From contig NZ_PENI01000010.1 in assembly GCF_003688995.1 (NCBI RefSeq), positions 1-64,000 of the forward strand: a stretch of DNA of 64,000 nucleotides. Direction: 5' to 3'. Numbering within the stretch: the stretch's first letter is position 1; every line of letters begins with the position of its first letter. The DNA comes from Streptomyces shenzhenensis. GTDB lineage: Bacteria > Actinomycetota > Actinomycetes > Streptomycetales > Streptomycetaceae. The notes below the pieces were generated by a model that had not been told where the DNA came from, did no database searches, and saw only the letters and a list, made by a program, of their open reading frames with translations. Shown in pieces: positions 38,340 to 46,464 of this stretch. Both the position numbers and the translations under genes were made by a program.

Positions 38340-41174
38340 ATGCCCCCCAACACCACCGCCTCAGCGGCTGCCCGGCCCGGCAAGTCCGGCAGGAAGAAGG
38401 GGCGCAGAGCCCGACTGATCGTGCTGGTGCTCGTGCTGGCCCTGGTCGGCGGTGTCGCCTACGGGGCGTACTGGTCGATCAGCACCGTGCGTGCGTCGTT
38501 CCCACAGACCAAGGGAACGATCACACTCGACGGCCTGTCCGGACCGGTCGACGTGAAGCGGGACGGTTACGGCATCCCGCAGATCTACGCCTCCTCCGAC
38601 GAGGACCTGTTCATGGCGCAGGGCTTCGTCCAGGCGCAGGACCGGTTCTACGAGATGGACGTGCGTCGCCACATGACGTCCGGCCGGCTGTCCGAGATGT
38701 TCGGCAAGGGCCAGGTCAAGAACGACGAGTTCCTGCGCACCCTGGGCTGGCACCGGGTGGCCGAGGAGGAGTACGACAGCAAGCTGTCGGACTCCACGAA
38801 GAAGTACCTCCAGGCCTACGCCAAGGGTGTCAACGCCTACCTGGACGGCAAGGACGGCAAGGACATCTCCCTGGAGTACGCCGCCCTCGGGTTCACCAAC
38901 GACTACAAGCCCGAGAAGTGGACTCCGGTCGACTCCGTCGCCTGGCTCAAGGCGATGGCCTGGGACCTGCGCGGCAACATGCAGGACGAGATCGACCGCG
39001 CCCTGATGACCAGCCGCCTCGGCCCGCAGCAGATCAAGGACCTCTACCCGGAGTACCCCTTCAGCCGCAACAAGGCGATCGTCCAGGAAGGCCAGTACGA
39101 CCAGCTGACCCAGGCGTTCCAGCAGAGCGGCGGCACGAGCGGTACCCAGGGCACGACGGGCACCCAGGGCACGACGGGTGCGAGCGGGACGACGGGCACA
39201 GGCGGCACGACGGGTACGAGCGGATCCACGGGCACGGTCGGCGCCTCGGGCACCTCCACGGCCGGTTCGGGCCTCACGGGCCAGCTGTCGGGCCTCTACA
39301 GCGTCCTGGACGACCTCCCCACGGCCGTCGGCGTGAACGGCCAGGGCATCGGCTCCAACTCCTGGGTCGTGTCCGGGCAGTACACGATCACCGGCAAGCC
39401 GCTGCTCGCCAACGACCCGCACCTGTCGGCCTCGCTGCCGTCGGTCTGGTACCAGATGGGCCTGCACTGCCGGAGCGTCTCCGCCAAGTGCCAGTACGAC
39501 GTCACCGGTTACACCTTCGCGGGCATGCCCGGCGTGATCATCGGCCACAACGGCGACATCGCCTGGGGCTTGACCAACTCCGGCGTCGACGTCAGCGATC
39601 TCTACCTGGAGAAGCTGACCGGCAGCGGCTACCTGTACGACGGCAAGGTCAAGCCCTTCACCACCCGCGAGGAGACCATCAAGGTCGCCGGCGGCACGTC
39701 CAAGAAGATCGTCGTCCGCGAGACCGACAACGGGCCGCTGCTGTCCGACCGCGACGACGAACTCGTCAAGGTCGGCAAGAAGGCCACCGTCAACACCGCC
39801 GCCCCCGACCGCGGCGACGGCTACGGCATCGCCCTGCAGTGGACCGCCCTGAAGGCGGGCACCTCCATGGACGCCGTCTTCGCCCTGGACCGGGCCGCGG
39901 ACTGGGAGGACTTCCGGGCTGCCGCCGCCCTGTTCGACGTGCCCTCGCAGAACCTGATCTACGCCGACACCGAGAACCACATCGGCTACACGCTGCCCGG
40001 GAAGATCCCCACGCGCGCGGAGGGTGTCGACGGCTCCGTCCCGGCGCCGGGCTGGGACTCCAAGTACGCGTGGACCGGCTACATCAAGCAGGACGAACTG
40101 CCCTACGAGTACAACCCCGCGCGCGGCTACATCGTCACCGCCAACCAGGCCGTCGTCGACCAGGACAAGTACCCGTACACGCTCACCGCCGACTGGGGCT
40201 ACGGCACCCGCAGCCAGCGGATCACGGACCTGATCGAGTCCAAGATCAAGGGCGGCGGCAAGATCTCGACCGACGACATGCGCCAGATGCAGCTCGACAA
40301 CAGCAGCGAGATCGCCAAGCTGCTGGTGCCCAAGCTGCTGAAGATCCACCTGGACGACAAGGATGTCCGTGAGGCGCAGCAACTGCTGGAGGGCTGGGAC
40401 TACACCCAGGACGCCGATTCCGCGGCGGCGGCCTACTTCAACGCGGTCTGGCGCAACATCGTCAAGCTCGCCTTCGGCAACAAGCTGCCCAAGGAGCTGC
40501 GCGTCAAGGGCCAGTGCCTGTGGGTCGACAAGATCGACAGCACCGGTCCGGTGGACGACGACACCAAGGTGCGCGAGTGCGGCGAGCGCGACGCCGACCA
40601 GGCCCAGCCGGACGGCGGCGACCGCTGGTTCGAGGTGGTGCGCACCCTCATGGACAAGCCGGACAGCGACTGGTGGACGACGCCGGCCTCCAGGACGGGC
40701 AACCGGCCCGAGGCCGGCAACCGCGACGAGCTGTTCGCCCGCGCCATGATCGACGCGCGCTGGGAGCTGACCTCCAAGCTCGGCAAGGACCTCGACACCT
40801 GGAGCTGGGGCCGGCTGCACCGGCTGTTCCTGAAGAACCAGACCCTGGGCACCGAGGGCCCCGGCGTCCTCCAGTACATCCTCAACCGCGGCCCCTGGAA
40901 GCTCAGCGGCGGCGAGGCGACGGTCAACGCGACCGGCTGGAACGCCGCCGGCGGCTACGGGGTGGTGTGGGTGCCGTCCATGCGGATGGTGGTCAACCTC
41001 GACGACCTCGACAAGTCGAAGTGGATCAACCTCACGGGCGCCTCGGGCCACGCCTACAGCGCCCACTACACCGACCAGACCGACAAGTGGGCCAACGGCG
41101 AGCTGCTGTCCTGGTCGTTCTCCGGCAAGGCGGTCGACAAGAACACGAGCGACACCCTGGTGCTCAAGCCGTGA
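38340..41174 (+). CDS. penicillin acylase family N-terminal-nucleophile hydrolase
   Basis: The 944-aa precursor starts at the ATG at 38,340 (AAGGACAGC upstream). Residues 20-45 are a signal anchor or signal peptide (RLIVLVLVLALVGGVAYGAY). The alpha part has DGYGIPQIYASSDEDLFMAQ and GFVQAQDRFYEMDVRRHMTS. A Gly/Thr/Ser-rich spacer (about 262-312) precedes the autoprocessing site GIGSNSWVVSGQYTITGKPL, whose first Ser (about 339) should become the catalytic N terminus. ANDPHL and GYTFAGMPGVIIGHNGDIAW follow. Family members cleave penicillins, acyl-homoserine lactones or cyclic lipopeptides; the substrate is unknown here. It is monocistronic with a perfect terminator palindrome. Confidence 0.92.
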   Translation: MPPNTTASAAARPGKSGRKKGRRARLIVLVLVLALVGGVAYGAYWSISTVRASFPQTKGTITLDGLSGPVDVKRDGYGIPQIYASSDEDLFMAQGFVQAQDRFYEMDVRRHMTSGRLSEMFGKGQVKNDEFLRTLGWHRVAEEEYDSKLSDSTKKYLQAYAKGVNAYLDGKDGKDISLEYAALGFTNDYKPEKWTPVDSVAWLKAMAWDLRGNMQDEIDRALMTSRLGPQQIKDLYPEYPFSRNKAIVQEGQYDQLTQAFQQSGGTSGTQGTTGTQGTTGASGTTGTGGTTGTSGSTGTVGASGTSTAGSGLTGQLSGLYSVLDDLPTAVGVNGQGIGSNSWVVSGQYTITGKPLLANDPHLSASLPSVWYQMGLHCRSVSAKCQYDVTGYTFAGMPGVIIGHNGDIAWGLTNSGVDVSDLYLEKLTGSGYLYDGKVKPFTTREETIKVAGGTSKKIVVRETDNGPLLSDRDDELVKVGKKATVNTAAPDRGDGYGIALQWTALKAGTSMDAVFALDRAADWEDFRAAAALFDVPSQNLIYADTENHIGYTLPGKIPTRAEGVDGSVPAPGWDSKYAWTGYIKQDELPYEYNPARGYIVTANQAVVDQDKYPYTLTADWGYGTRSQRITDLIESKIKGGGKISTDDMRQMQLDNSSEIAKLLVPKLLKIHLDDKDVREAQQLLEGWDYTQDADSAAAAYFNAVWRNIVKLAFGNKLPKELRVKGQCLWVDKIDSTGPVDDDTKVRECGERDADQAQPDGGDRWFEVVRTLMDKPDSDWWTTPASRTGNRPEAGNRDELFARAMIDARWELTSKLGKDLDTWSWGRLHRLFLKNQTLGTEGPGVLQYILNRGPWKLSGGEATVNATGWNAAGGYGVVWVPSMRMVVNLDDLDKSKWINLTGASGHAYSAHYTDQTDKWANGELLSWSFSGKAVDKNTSDTLVLKP

Positions 41175-41203
41175 TCTGCTGACGTCTGCTGACGGCACGG
41201 TGA

Positions 41204-41235
41204 AAGGGCCTTCCACGCGCGCGTGGAAGGCCCTT
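41204..41235 (+). terminator. 32-bp perfect palindrome after the acylase gene
   Basis: AAGGGCCTTCCACGCG is followed directly by its reverse complement. The hairpin lies 30 bp past the acylase stop and is its likely terminator, acting in both directions. Confidence 0.8.
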
Positions 41236-41236
41236 C

Positions 41237-41567
41237 GTCGTCTGTCCGGGCGGTCCGCTGTCAGGTGCGTGTGAATCGGCGCACGCCCGAGGGTGTCACG
41301 GCGGTGTGTCCGGGGCGGTTGTGCGCTGTGCCGGGAGGCGCTCGACGTGCTCTTCCCGGGCGGTCGCCGTCAGGTGTGCGTGAATCGGCGCACGCCCGAG
41401 GGCGTCACGACGGCGTGCTCCGGCCGGTCGTGCGGCTGTGTGGGGAGACGCTCGACGTCGTCTGTCCGGCCGGTCCGCTGTCAGGCGCGTGTGAATCGGC
41501 GCACGCCCGAGGGTGTCACGGCGGCGTGTACCGGGCGGTCGTGCGGGTGTGCCGGGAGGTGCTCGAC
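41237..41567. repeat. three tandem 110-bp copies of the 5-FCL gene 3' end
   Basis: Units begin at 41,237, 41,347 and 41,457 with the same order of landmarks: CCGGTCCGCTGTCAGG-like, GTGAATCGGCGCACGCCCGA, a GTCACG core and CTCGACG. The unit at 41,457 contains the true stop and last 28 codons of the 5-FCL gene plus 24 bp beyond. The other two are copies lying past the stop. Copy two would still read PHDRPEHAVVTPSGVRRFTH; copy one has a 1-base deletion. Confidence 0.85.
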
Positions 41568-42134
41568 GATCTCCGTGTCGTAGAGGAGCACCACCAGGGC
41601 CGGGTGCGCGTCCGCGCGCTCCAGGCGGGCCAGCACACGGTCGTACGAGCCCCCGCCGCGGCCCAGGCGCATGCCGTGCGCGTCCACCGCGAGGCCGGGC
41701 AGCAGCACGACGTCGGCGGTCGTCACGGCGTCCGGGCCCAGCCGGTCCCCCGCGGGCTCGAACAGCGCCATCCGTCCGCCGTGCCGGACCAGCGTGAGGG
41801 AGCCCTCCCCGGCGTACGCGCCCCAGTCCAGGTCCTGGTCCGGCAGCAGCGCGGGCAGCAGGACGCGTACGCCCCGCGCGTGCAGCGCGGCCAGCAGCGC
41901 CAGGGTGCCGGGCTCGGTCTCGACGGAGACGTACGCCGCCACCGTGCGCGCCCCGGCCAGCTCGGGCAGCTCCAGCGCGCGCTCGGCCAGCGCGGCTCCG
42001 GCCTCCCTGACGTCATCCGCCGTCAACCTGTTCCTCACCGTGAGGAGCTCTCGCCGCAACGTGCGCTTGTCAGGCTCGGCCGTACGTCCCTCGTGTTCCA
42101 CGGATCGTTCTCGCATCCTTCTCAATGTGCTCAT
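41481..42134 (-). CDS. 5-formyltetrahydrofolate cyclo-ligase
   Basis: The 217-aa product starts at the ATG at 42,134 (no strong RBS). KRTLRRELLTVRNRLTADDV begins the fold. VDAHGMRLGRGGGSYDRVLA is the conserved C-terminal nucleotide- and folate-binding loop. It converts 5-formyl-THF to 5,10-methenyl-THF with ATP. It is divergent from galU across 61 bp, the same arrangement as Rv0992c/galU in mycobacteria. Its last 28 codons are triplicated downstream. Confidence 0.92.
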   Translation of the reverse strand: MSTLRRMRERSVEHEGRTAEPDKRTLRRELLTVRNRLTADDVREAGAALAERALELPELAGARTVAAYVSVETEPGTLALLAALHARGVRVLLPALLPDQDLDWGAYAGEGSLTLVRHGGRMALFEPAGDRLGPDAVTTADVVLLPGLAVDAHGMRLGRGGGSYDRVLARLERADAHPALVVLLYDTEIVEHLPAHPHDRPVHAAVTPSGVRRFTRA

Positions 42135-42195
42135 ATGAGAGCGAATTAACCGGAGCCACGGATTCCTTACAAAGGCACCGGATAAGGTTGCGCGC

Positions 42196-43098
42196 ATGAC
42201 TCAGTCGCACCCCAGGATCAGCAAGGCTGTCATCCCCGCAGCAGGCCTCGGTACCCGGTTCCTGCCGGCCACCAAGGCCACTCCCAAGGAGATGCTGCCG
42301 GTCGTGGACAAGCCGGCGATCCAGTACGTGGTCGAGGAGGCCGTGTCGGCGGGGCTCGACGATGTCCTCATGATCACGGGGCGCAACAAGCGTCCCCTGG
42401 AGGACCACTTCGACCGCAACTACGAGCTGGAGTCCGCCCTGCAGAAGAAGGGCGACGCCGAACGGCTCGCCAAGGTCCAGGAGTCCAGCGACCTCGCGAC
42501 CATGCACTACGTGCGCCAGGGCGACCCGAAGGGGCTCGGTCACGCCGTGCTGTGCGCGGCTCCGCACGTCGGCCACGAGCCCTTCGCCGTGCTGCTCGGC
42601 GACGACCTGATCGACCCGCGCGACCCCCTGCTCCAGCGCATGATCGAGGTCCAGGAGCGGCACGGCGGCAGCGTGATCGCCCTCATGGAGGTCGCGCCCG
42701 AGCAGATCCACCTCTACGGGTGCGCGGCCGTCGAGACCACCGCGGACGGCGACGTCGTCAGGGTCACCGGCCTGGTCGAGAAGCCGGACGCGGCGGACGC
42801 GCCGTCGCACTACGCGGTCATCGGCCGCTACGTCCTCGACCCGCACGTCTTCGGCATACTCCGGCAGACCGAGCCGGGCCGCGGCGGCGAGATCCAGCTG
42901 ACCGACGCCCTCCAGCAGCTCGCCCAGGACGAGAAGGTCGGCGGCCCCGTGCACGGCGTCGTCTTCAAGGGCCGCCGCTACGACACCGGCGACCGTGGCG
43001 ACTACCTGCGTGCCATTGTCAGACTCGCATGCGAACGTGAAGACCTGGGCCCGGACTTCCGGACCTGGCTTCGCAGTTACGTAGCCGAGGAGATGTAG
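42196..43098 (+). CDS. galU: UTP-glucose-1-phosphate uridylyltransferase
   Basis: The 300-aa enzyme starts at the ATG at 42,196. VIPAAGLGTRFLPATKATPK is the nucleotidyltransferase signature, EMLPVVDKPAIQYVVEEAV follows, and GLVEKPDAADAPSHYAVIGR binds the sugar. It makes UDP-glucose for cell-wall glycopolymers and other glycosylation. The GATAAGGTT just above the start may be the -10, so the leader is very short. moeA/glp begins 4 bp after its stop, indicating an operon galU-moeA-moaC-mog-GNAT. Confidence 0.95.
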   Translation: MTQSHPRISKAVIPAAGLGTRFLPATKATPKEMLPVVDKPAIQYVVEEAVSAGLDDVLMITGRNKRPLEDHFDRNYELESALQKKGDAERLAKVQESSDLATMHYVRQGDPKGLGHAVLCAAPHVGHEPFAVLLGDDLIDPRDPLLQRMIEVQERHGGSVIALMEVAPEQIHLYGCAAVETTADGDVVRVTGLVEKPDAADAPSHYAVIGRYVLDPHVFGILRQTEPGRGGEIQLTDALQQLAQDEKVGGPVHGVVFKGRRYDTGDRGDYLRAIVRLACEREDLGPDFRTWLRSYVAEEM

Positions 43099-43102
43099 CG
43101 AT

Positions 43103-44425
43103 TTGACCAGCGCCGCGCCCCGCCCCGCCGACCCGGACCACCTGTGGTCGGTGGACGAGCACCTGGAGGACATCCTCACCACCGTCCACCCCCTGGAGCC
43201 CATCGAGCTGCAACTCCTGGACGCCCAGGGCTGTGTTCTCGTCGAGGACGTCACGGTGCCGGTCGCGCTGCCGCCGTTCGACAACAGTTCCATGGACGGG
43301 TACGCGGTGCGGGTCACGGACGTCGCGGGCGCGAGCGAGGAGTTCCCCGCCGTCCTGGAGGTCGTCGGGGACATCGCGGCCGGCACGGCCGATCCGGTCC
43401 GGGTCGGCCCCGGCCAGGCCGCCCGCATCATGACCGGCGCCCCGCTGCCGCCCGGCGCGGAGGCCGTCGTACCCGTGGAGTGGACCGACGGGGGCCTCGG
43501 CGAGGGCCCGGTGACCGGGATGCACGCCCGCAGCCTGGCCCCGGAGGGCGCCGCGGGGCACGTGCGCGTGCACCGCTCCGTCGAGCCCCGCGCGCATGTG
43601 CGCGCGAGGGGCAGCGACGTGCGGGCCGGTGACCGCGCCCTGGAGGCCGGCACGGTCCTCGGCCCGTCGCAGATCGGTCTGCTGGCCGCCATCGGCCGCG
43701 GCACGGTACGCGTCCGCCCGCGCCCGCGCGTGGTCGTCATGTCCACCGGCAGTGAACTCGTCCAGCCCGACGAACCGCTCGGCGGCGGCCAGATCTACGA
43801 CTCCAACAGCTTCGCCCTCACCGCTGCCGCCCGCGACGCCGGGGCCATCGCCTACCGGGTGGGCGCCGTCGCCGACGACGCCGTGACACTGCGCTCCACG
43901 ATCGAGGACCAGCTGATCCGCGCCGATCTGCTGGTCACCACGGGCGGCGTCAGCGTCGGGGCGTACGACGTCGTCAAGGAGGCGCTGTCGGACGTGGGCG
44001 ACGCGGACGAGGCGGGCGGCGGCGTCGAGTTCCGCAAGCTGGCCATGCAGCCCGGCAAGCCCCAGGGCTTCGGCTCCGTCGGCCCCGAGCACACGCCGCT
44101 GCTGGCCCTGCCCGGCAACCCCGTGTCGTCGTACGTCTCCTTCGAGCTGTTCGTCCGCCCCGCCATCCGCGCCCTGATGGGGCTGGCCGACGTGCACCGG
44201 CCGCGGATCCGGGCGACCCTCACGGCGGACGCGCCGCTGAGCTCCCCCAAGGGCCGCAGACAGTTCCTCCGGGGCACCTACGCCGACGGCGAGGTGACGC
44301 CGGTGGGCGGCGCCGGATCCCATCTGATCGCAGCCCTGGCGCACGCCGACGCGCTGATCGTCGTCCCCGAGGACGTGGAGTCCGTCGAACCCGGAACCGA
44401 GGTCGAGACGGTCCTGCTCCGCTGA
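43103..44425 (+). CDS. MoeA-family protein (molybdopterin molybdenumtransferase or gephyrin-like Glp)
   Basis: The 440-aa product starts at a TTG at 43,103, with GAGGAG inside the galU end. It has the MoeA layout: DNSSMDGYAVR in domain I, IMTGAPLPPGAEAVVPVEWT, and domain III with VVVMSTGSELVQPDEPLGGG, LVTTGGVSVGAYDVVKEAL and LALPGNPVSSYVSFELFVRP. MoeA inserts molybdate into molybdopterin. In Corynebacterium the homologue at this locus (Glp) instead binds FtsZ and the membrane protein GlpR. The same neighbours (galU, GNAT and the GlpR/SepX homologue) are present here, together with moaC and mog, so either or both roles are possible. Confidence 0.9.
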   Translation: MTSAAPRPADPDHLWSVDEHLEDILTTVHPLEPIELQLLDAQGCVLVEDVTVPVALPPFDNSSMDGYAVRVTDVAGASEEFPAVLEVVGDIAAGTADPVRVGPGQAARIMTGAPLPPGAEAVVPVEWTDGGLGEGPVTGMHARSLAPEGAAGHVRVHRSVEPRAHVRARGSDVRAGDRALEAGTVLGPSQIGLLAAIGRGTVRVRPRPRVVVMSTGSELVQPDEPLGGGQIYDSNSFALTAAARDAGAIAYRVGAVADDAVTLRSTIEDQLIRADLLVTTGGVSVGAYDVVKEALSDVGDADEAGGGVEFRKLAMQPGKPQGFGSVGPEHTPLLALPGNPVSSYVSFELFVRPAIRALMGLADVHRPRIRATLTADAPLSSPKGRRQFLRGTYADGEVTPVGGAGSHLIAALAHADALIVVPEDVESVEPGTEVETVLLR

Positions 44426-44565
44426 GCGGGCCCGGCACCGCGCGGCCGGGCGGCCCGGCACCCCGGTCCTGCTCCGGTGCGCACCCCGAGTTGGCGGTAC
44501 CGTATCGCGCACGACACACCCGTGCGCCGCACCGCGACGGGCACCGACCGGGAGCGCCACACAGC

Positions 44566-45045
44566 ATGAGTACGCAGGACCGACTGACGCACCTCGACGA
44601 CGCGGGCGCGGCCCGCATGGTCGACGTATCCGGGAAGGACGTGACCGCGCGCACCGCCCGCGCCAGCGGCCGCGTCCTCGTCACGCCCCGGGTGATCGAG
44701 CTGCTGCGCGGTGAGGGAGTCCCCAAGGGCGACGCCCTGGCCACCGCGCGCATCGCGGGCATCATGGGCGCCAAACGCACCCCTGACCTGATCCCGCTGT
44801 GCCACCCGTTGTCGGTGTCCGGTGTGAAACTGGACCTGTCGGTCGCGGACGACGCCGTCGAGATCGTGGCCACCGTGAAGACGACGGACCGCACGGGCGT
44901 CGAGATGGAGGCCCTCACCGCGGTGTCGGTGGCCGCCCTCACCGTGATCGACATGGTCAAGGCGGTCGACAAGGGAGCGGTCATCACGGACGTACGCGTG
45001 GAGGAGAAGACGGGCGGCAAGTCCGGCGACTGGAGCCGGACGTGA
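44566..45045 (+). CDS. moaC: cyclic pyranopterin monophosphate synthase
   Basis: The 159-aa product starts at the ATG at 44,566. RLTHLDDAGAARMVDVSGKD, AGIMGAKRTPDLIPLCHPLS and TDRTGVEMEALTAVSVAALT are MoaC signatures, including the catalytic Lys and His region. It converts the MoaA product to cPMP in molybdenum cofactor synthesis. Its stop overlaps the mog GTG as GTGA. Confidence 0.94.
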   Translation: MSTQDRLTHLDDAGAARMVDVSGKDVTARTARASGRVLVTPRVIELLRGEGVPKGDALATARIAGIMGAKRTPDLIPLCHPLSVSGVKLDLSVADDAVEIVATVKTTDRTGVEMEALTAVSVAALTVIDMVKAVDKGAVITDVRVEEKTGGKSGDWSRT

Positions 45046-45590
45046 CCGCCGGGGCCTATCGCGCGCTGGTCGTCACGGCCTCCAACCGTGCCGCCGCCGG
45101 TGTCTACGAGGACAAGGGCGGCCCGCTGGTCGCCGACGGGCTGAAGCGGCTCGGCTTCGCCGTCGAGGGCCCGCAGGTGGTCCCCGACGGGGACCCGGTG
45201 GCCGCCGCCCTGCGCGCCGCGGTCGACGCGGGCTACGACGTCGTCGTCACCACCGGAGGCACCGGCATCTCGCCCACCGACCGCACTCCTGAGGCCACCC
45301 GCGAGGTCATCGACCACGAGGTGCCGGGCATCGCGGAGGCCGTGCGGGCGTTCGGCCGTCAGAAGGTGCCGACCGCGGCGCTCTCCCGGGGGCTGGCCGG
45401 AGTGGCGGGCCGGACACTGATCGTCAATCTGCCCGGGTCCAGCGGCGGGGTGAAGGACGGCCTGGCCGTCCTGGAGCCGCTGCTCGGCCACGCCGTCGAC
45501 CAGCTCCGCGGCGGCGACCACCCCCGGCCGGACGCGGCGCCCCCGCCGGCCGGCCACGACCGTTCCGGACACCTCGGGGGTGCCAGCTGA
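45042..45590 (+). CDS. mog: molybdenum cofactor adenylyltransferase (MogA/MoaB-like)
   Basis: The 182-aa product starts at a GTG overlapping the moaC stop. YRALVVTASNRAAAGVYEDK, VVTTGGTGISPTDRTPEATR and VNLPGSSGGVKDGLAVLEPL are the MoCF-binding motifs of MogA/MoaB proteins, which adenylylate molybdopterin. The C terminus has a Pro/His-rich extension. It is translationally coupled to moaC, and the next frame overlaps its own stop (CTGA). Confidence 0.9.
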   Translation: MTAGAYRALVVTASNRAAAGVYEDKGGPLVADGLKRLGFAVEGPQVVPDGDPVAAALRAAVDAGYDVVVTTGGTGISPTDRTPEATREVIDHEVPGIAEAVRAFGRQKVPTAALSRGLAGVAGRTLIVNLPGSSGGVKDGLAVLEPLLGHAVDQLRGGDHPRPDAAPPPAGHDRSGHLGGAS

Positions 45591-45607
45591 ACAGCCCATC
45601 CTGGCCC

Positions 45608-46279
45608 GTGGTGCTGTCGGACGGCGATGTCGTCCTCCGGCCGATAAGGCTGCGCGACCAGCGCACCTGGCGCGAGGTGAACCGGCGCAACCGGGACTGG
45701 CTGCGCCCCTGGGAGGCGACCATTCCGCCGCCCACGCCCAGCGGGCCGATCACCCACCGGCCGACCTACCGCCAGATGGTCCGGCATCTGCGGTCCGAGG
45801 CGAACGCGGGCCGGATGCTGCCCTTCGTCATCGAGTACCAGGGGCGGCTGGTGGGGCAGTTGACCGTCGCCGGGATCACCTGGGGATCCATGTGCTCGGG
45901 ACACATCGGTTACTGGGTGGACGAGGCGGTGGCCGGCCGCGGTGTGATGCCGACGGCCGTGGCGCTCGTGACGGACCACTGTTTCCGCACCGTCGGTCTG
46001 CACCGCATCGAGGTCTGCATTCGCCCCGAGAACCGGCCCAGCCGCCGGGTCGTGGAGAAACTGGGATTCCGTGAGGAGGGGCTGCGGCCGCGTTATCTGC
46101 ACATCGACGGGGCCTGGCGCGACCATCTCGTCTTCGCGCTCACCGCGGAGGAGGTGCCCGAAGGGCTGCTCGCGCGCTGGCAGCGGGCACGCTCCCGGCA
46201 GACGACGGACAACGGGAGCGCGCCGAGCGGCCGGAGCGCCCCCTGGAATCCGCAGAACACTCCGGGGAATCCCGCGTAG
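45608..46279 (+). CDS. RimJ/RimL-type GNAT N-acetyltransferase
   Basis: The protein (223 aa from the GTG at 45,608) has LSDGDVVLRPIRLRDQRTWR at its N terminus, the acetyl-CoA loop VDEAVAGRGVMPTAVALVTD, and RIEVCIRPENRPSRRVVEKL followed by GFREEGLRPRYL, typical of the Acetyltransf_3 family. A CTG at 45,587 overlapping the mog stop, with GGGGG 7 nt upstream, would add seven residues and may be the true start. A Rv0995 (rimJ)-like gene sits in the same place in mycobacteria. The substrate (a protein N terminus or a small molecule) is unknown. Confidence 0.88.
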   Translation: MVLSDGDVVLRPIRLRDQRTWREVNRRNRDWLRPWEATIPPPTPSGPITHRPTYRQMVRHLRSEANAGRMLPFVIEYQGRLVGQLTVAGITWGSMCSGHIGYWVDEAVAGRGVMPTAVALVTDHCFRTVGLHRIEVCIRPENRPSRRVVEKLGFREEGLRPRYLHIDGAWRDHLVFALTAEEVPEGLLARWQRARSRQTTDNGSAPSGRSAPWNPQNTPGNPA

Positions 46280-46464
46280 CCCCGGAAATTGAATGTATGT
46301 TCGAAATTGATCGGCGGATGACCGACTCGGGGCATTGAATTCGCGGCAACGGCGGTCTGTTGATCGCATCGGTCGCAAAAAAAGCTGGAAATATCAGCTG
46401 GATCGCGCGACACACCGGCCCAATTGGCAGATGGCCTCACGCAAACCCCTCTACCGTGTGAGGC

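Noticed and set aside
41237..41567. CRISPR-like array
   Set aside because: The 110-bp units have no spacer alternation and match the end of the neighbouring gene, so this is a tandem duplication.
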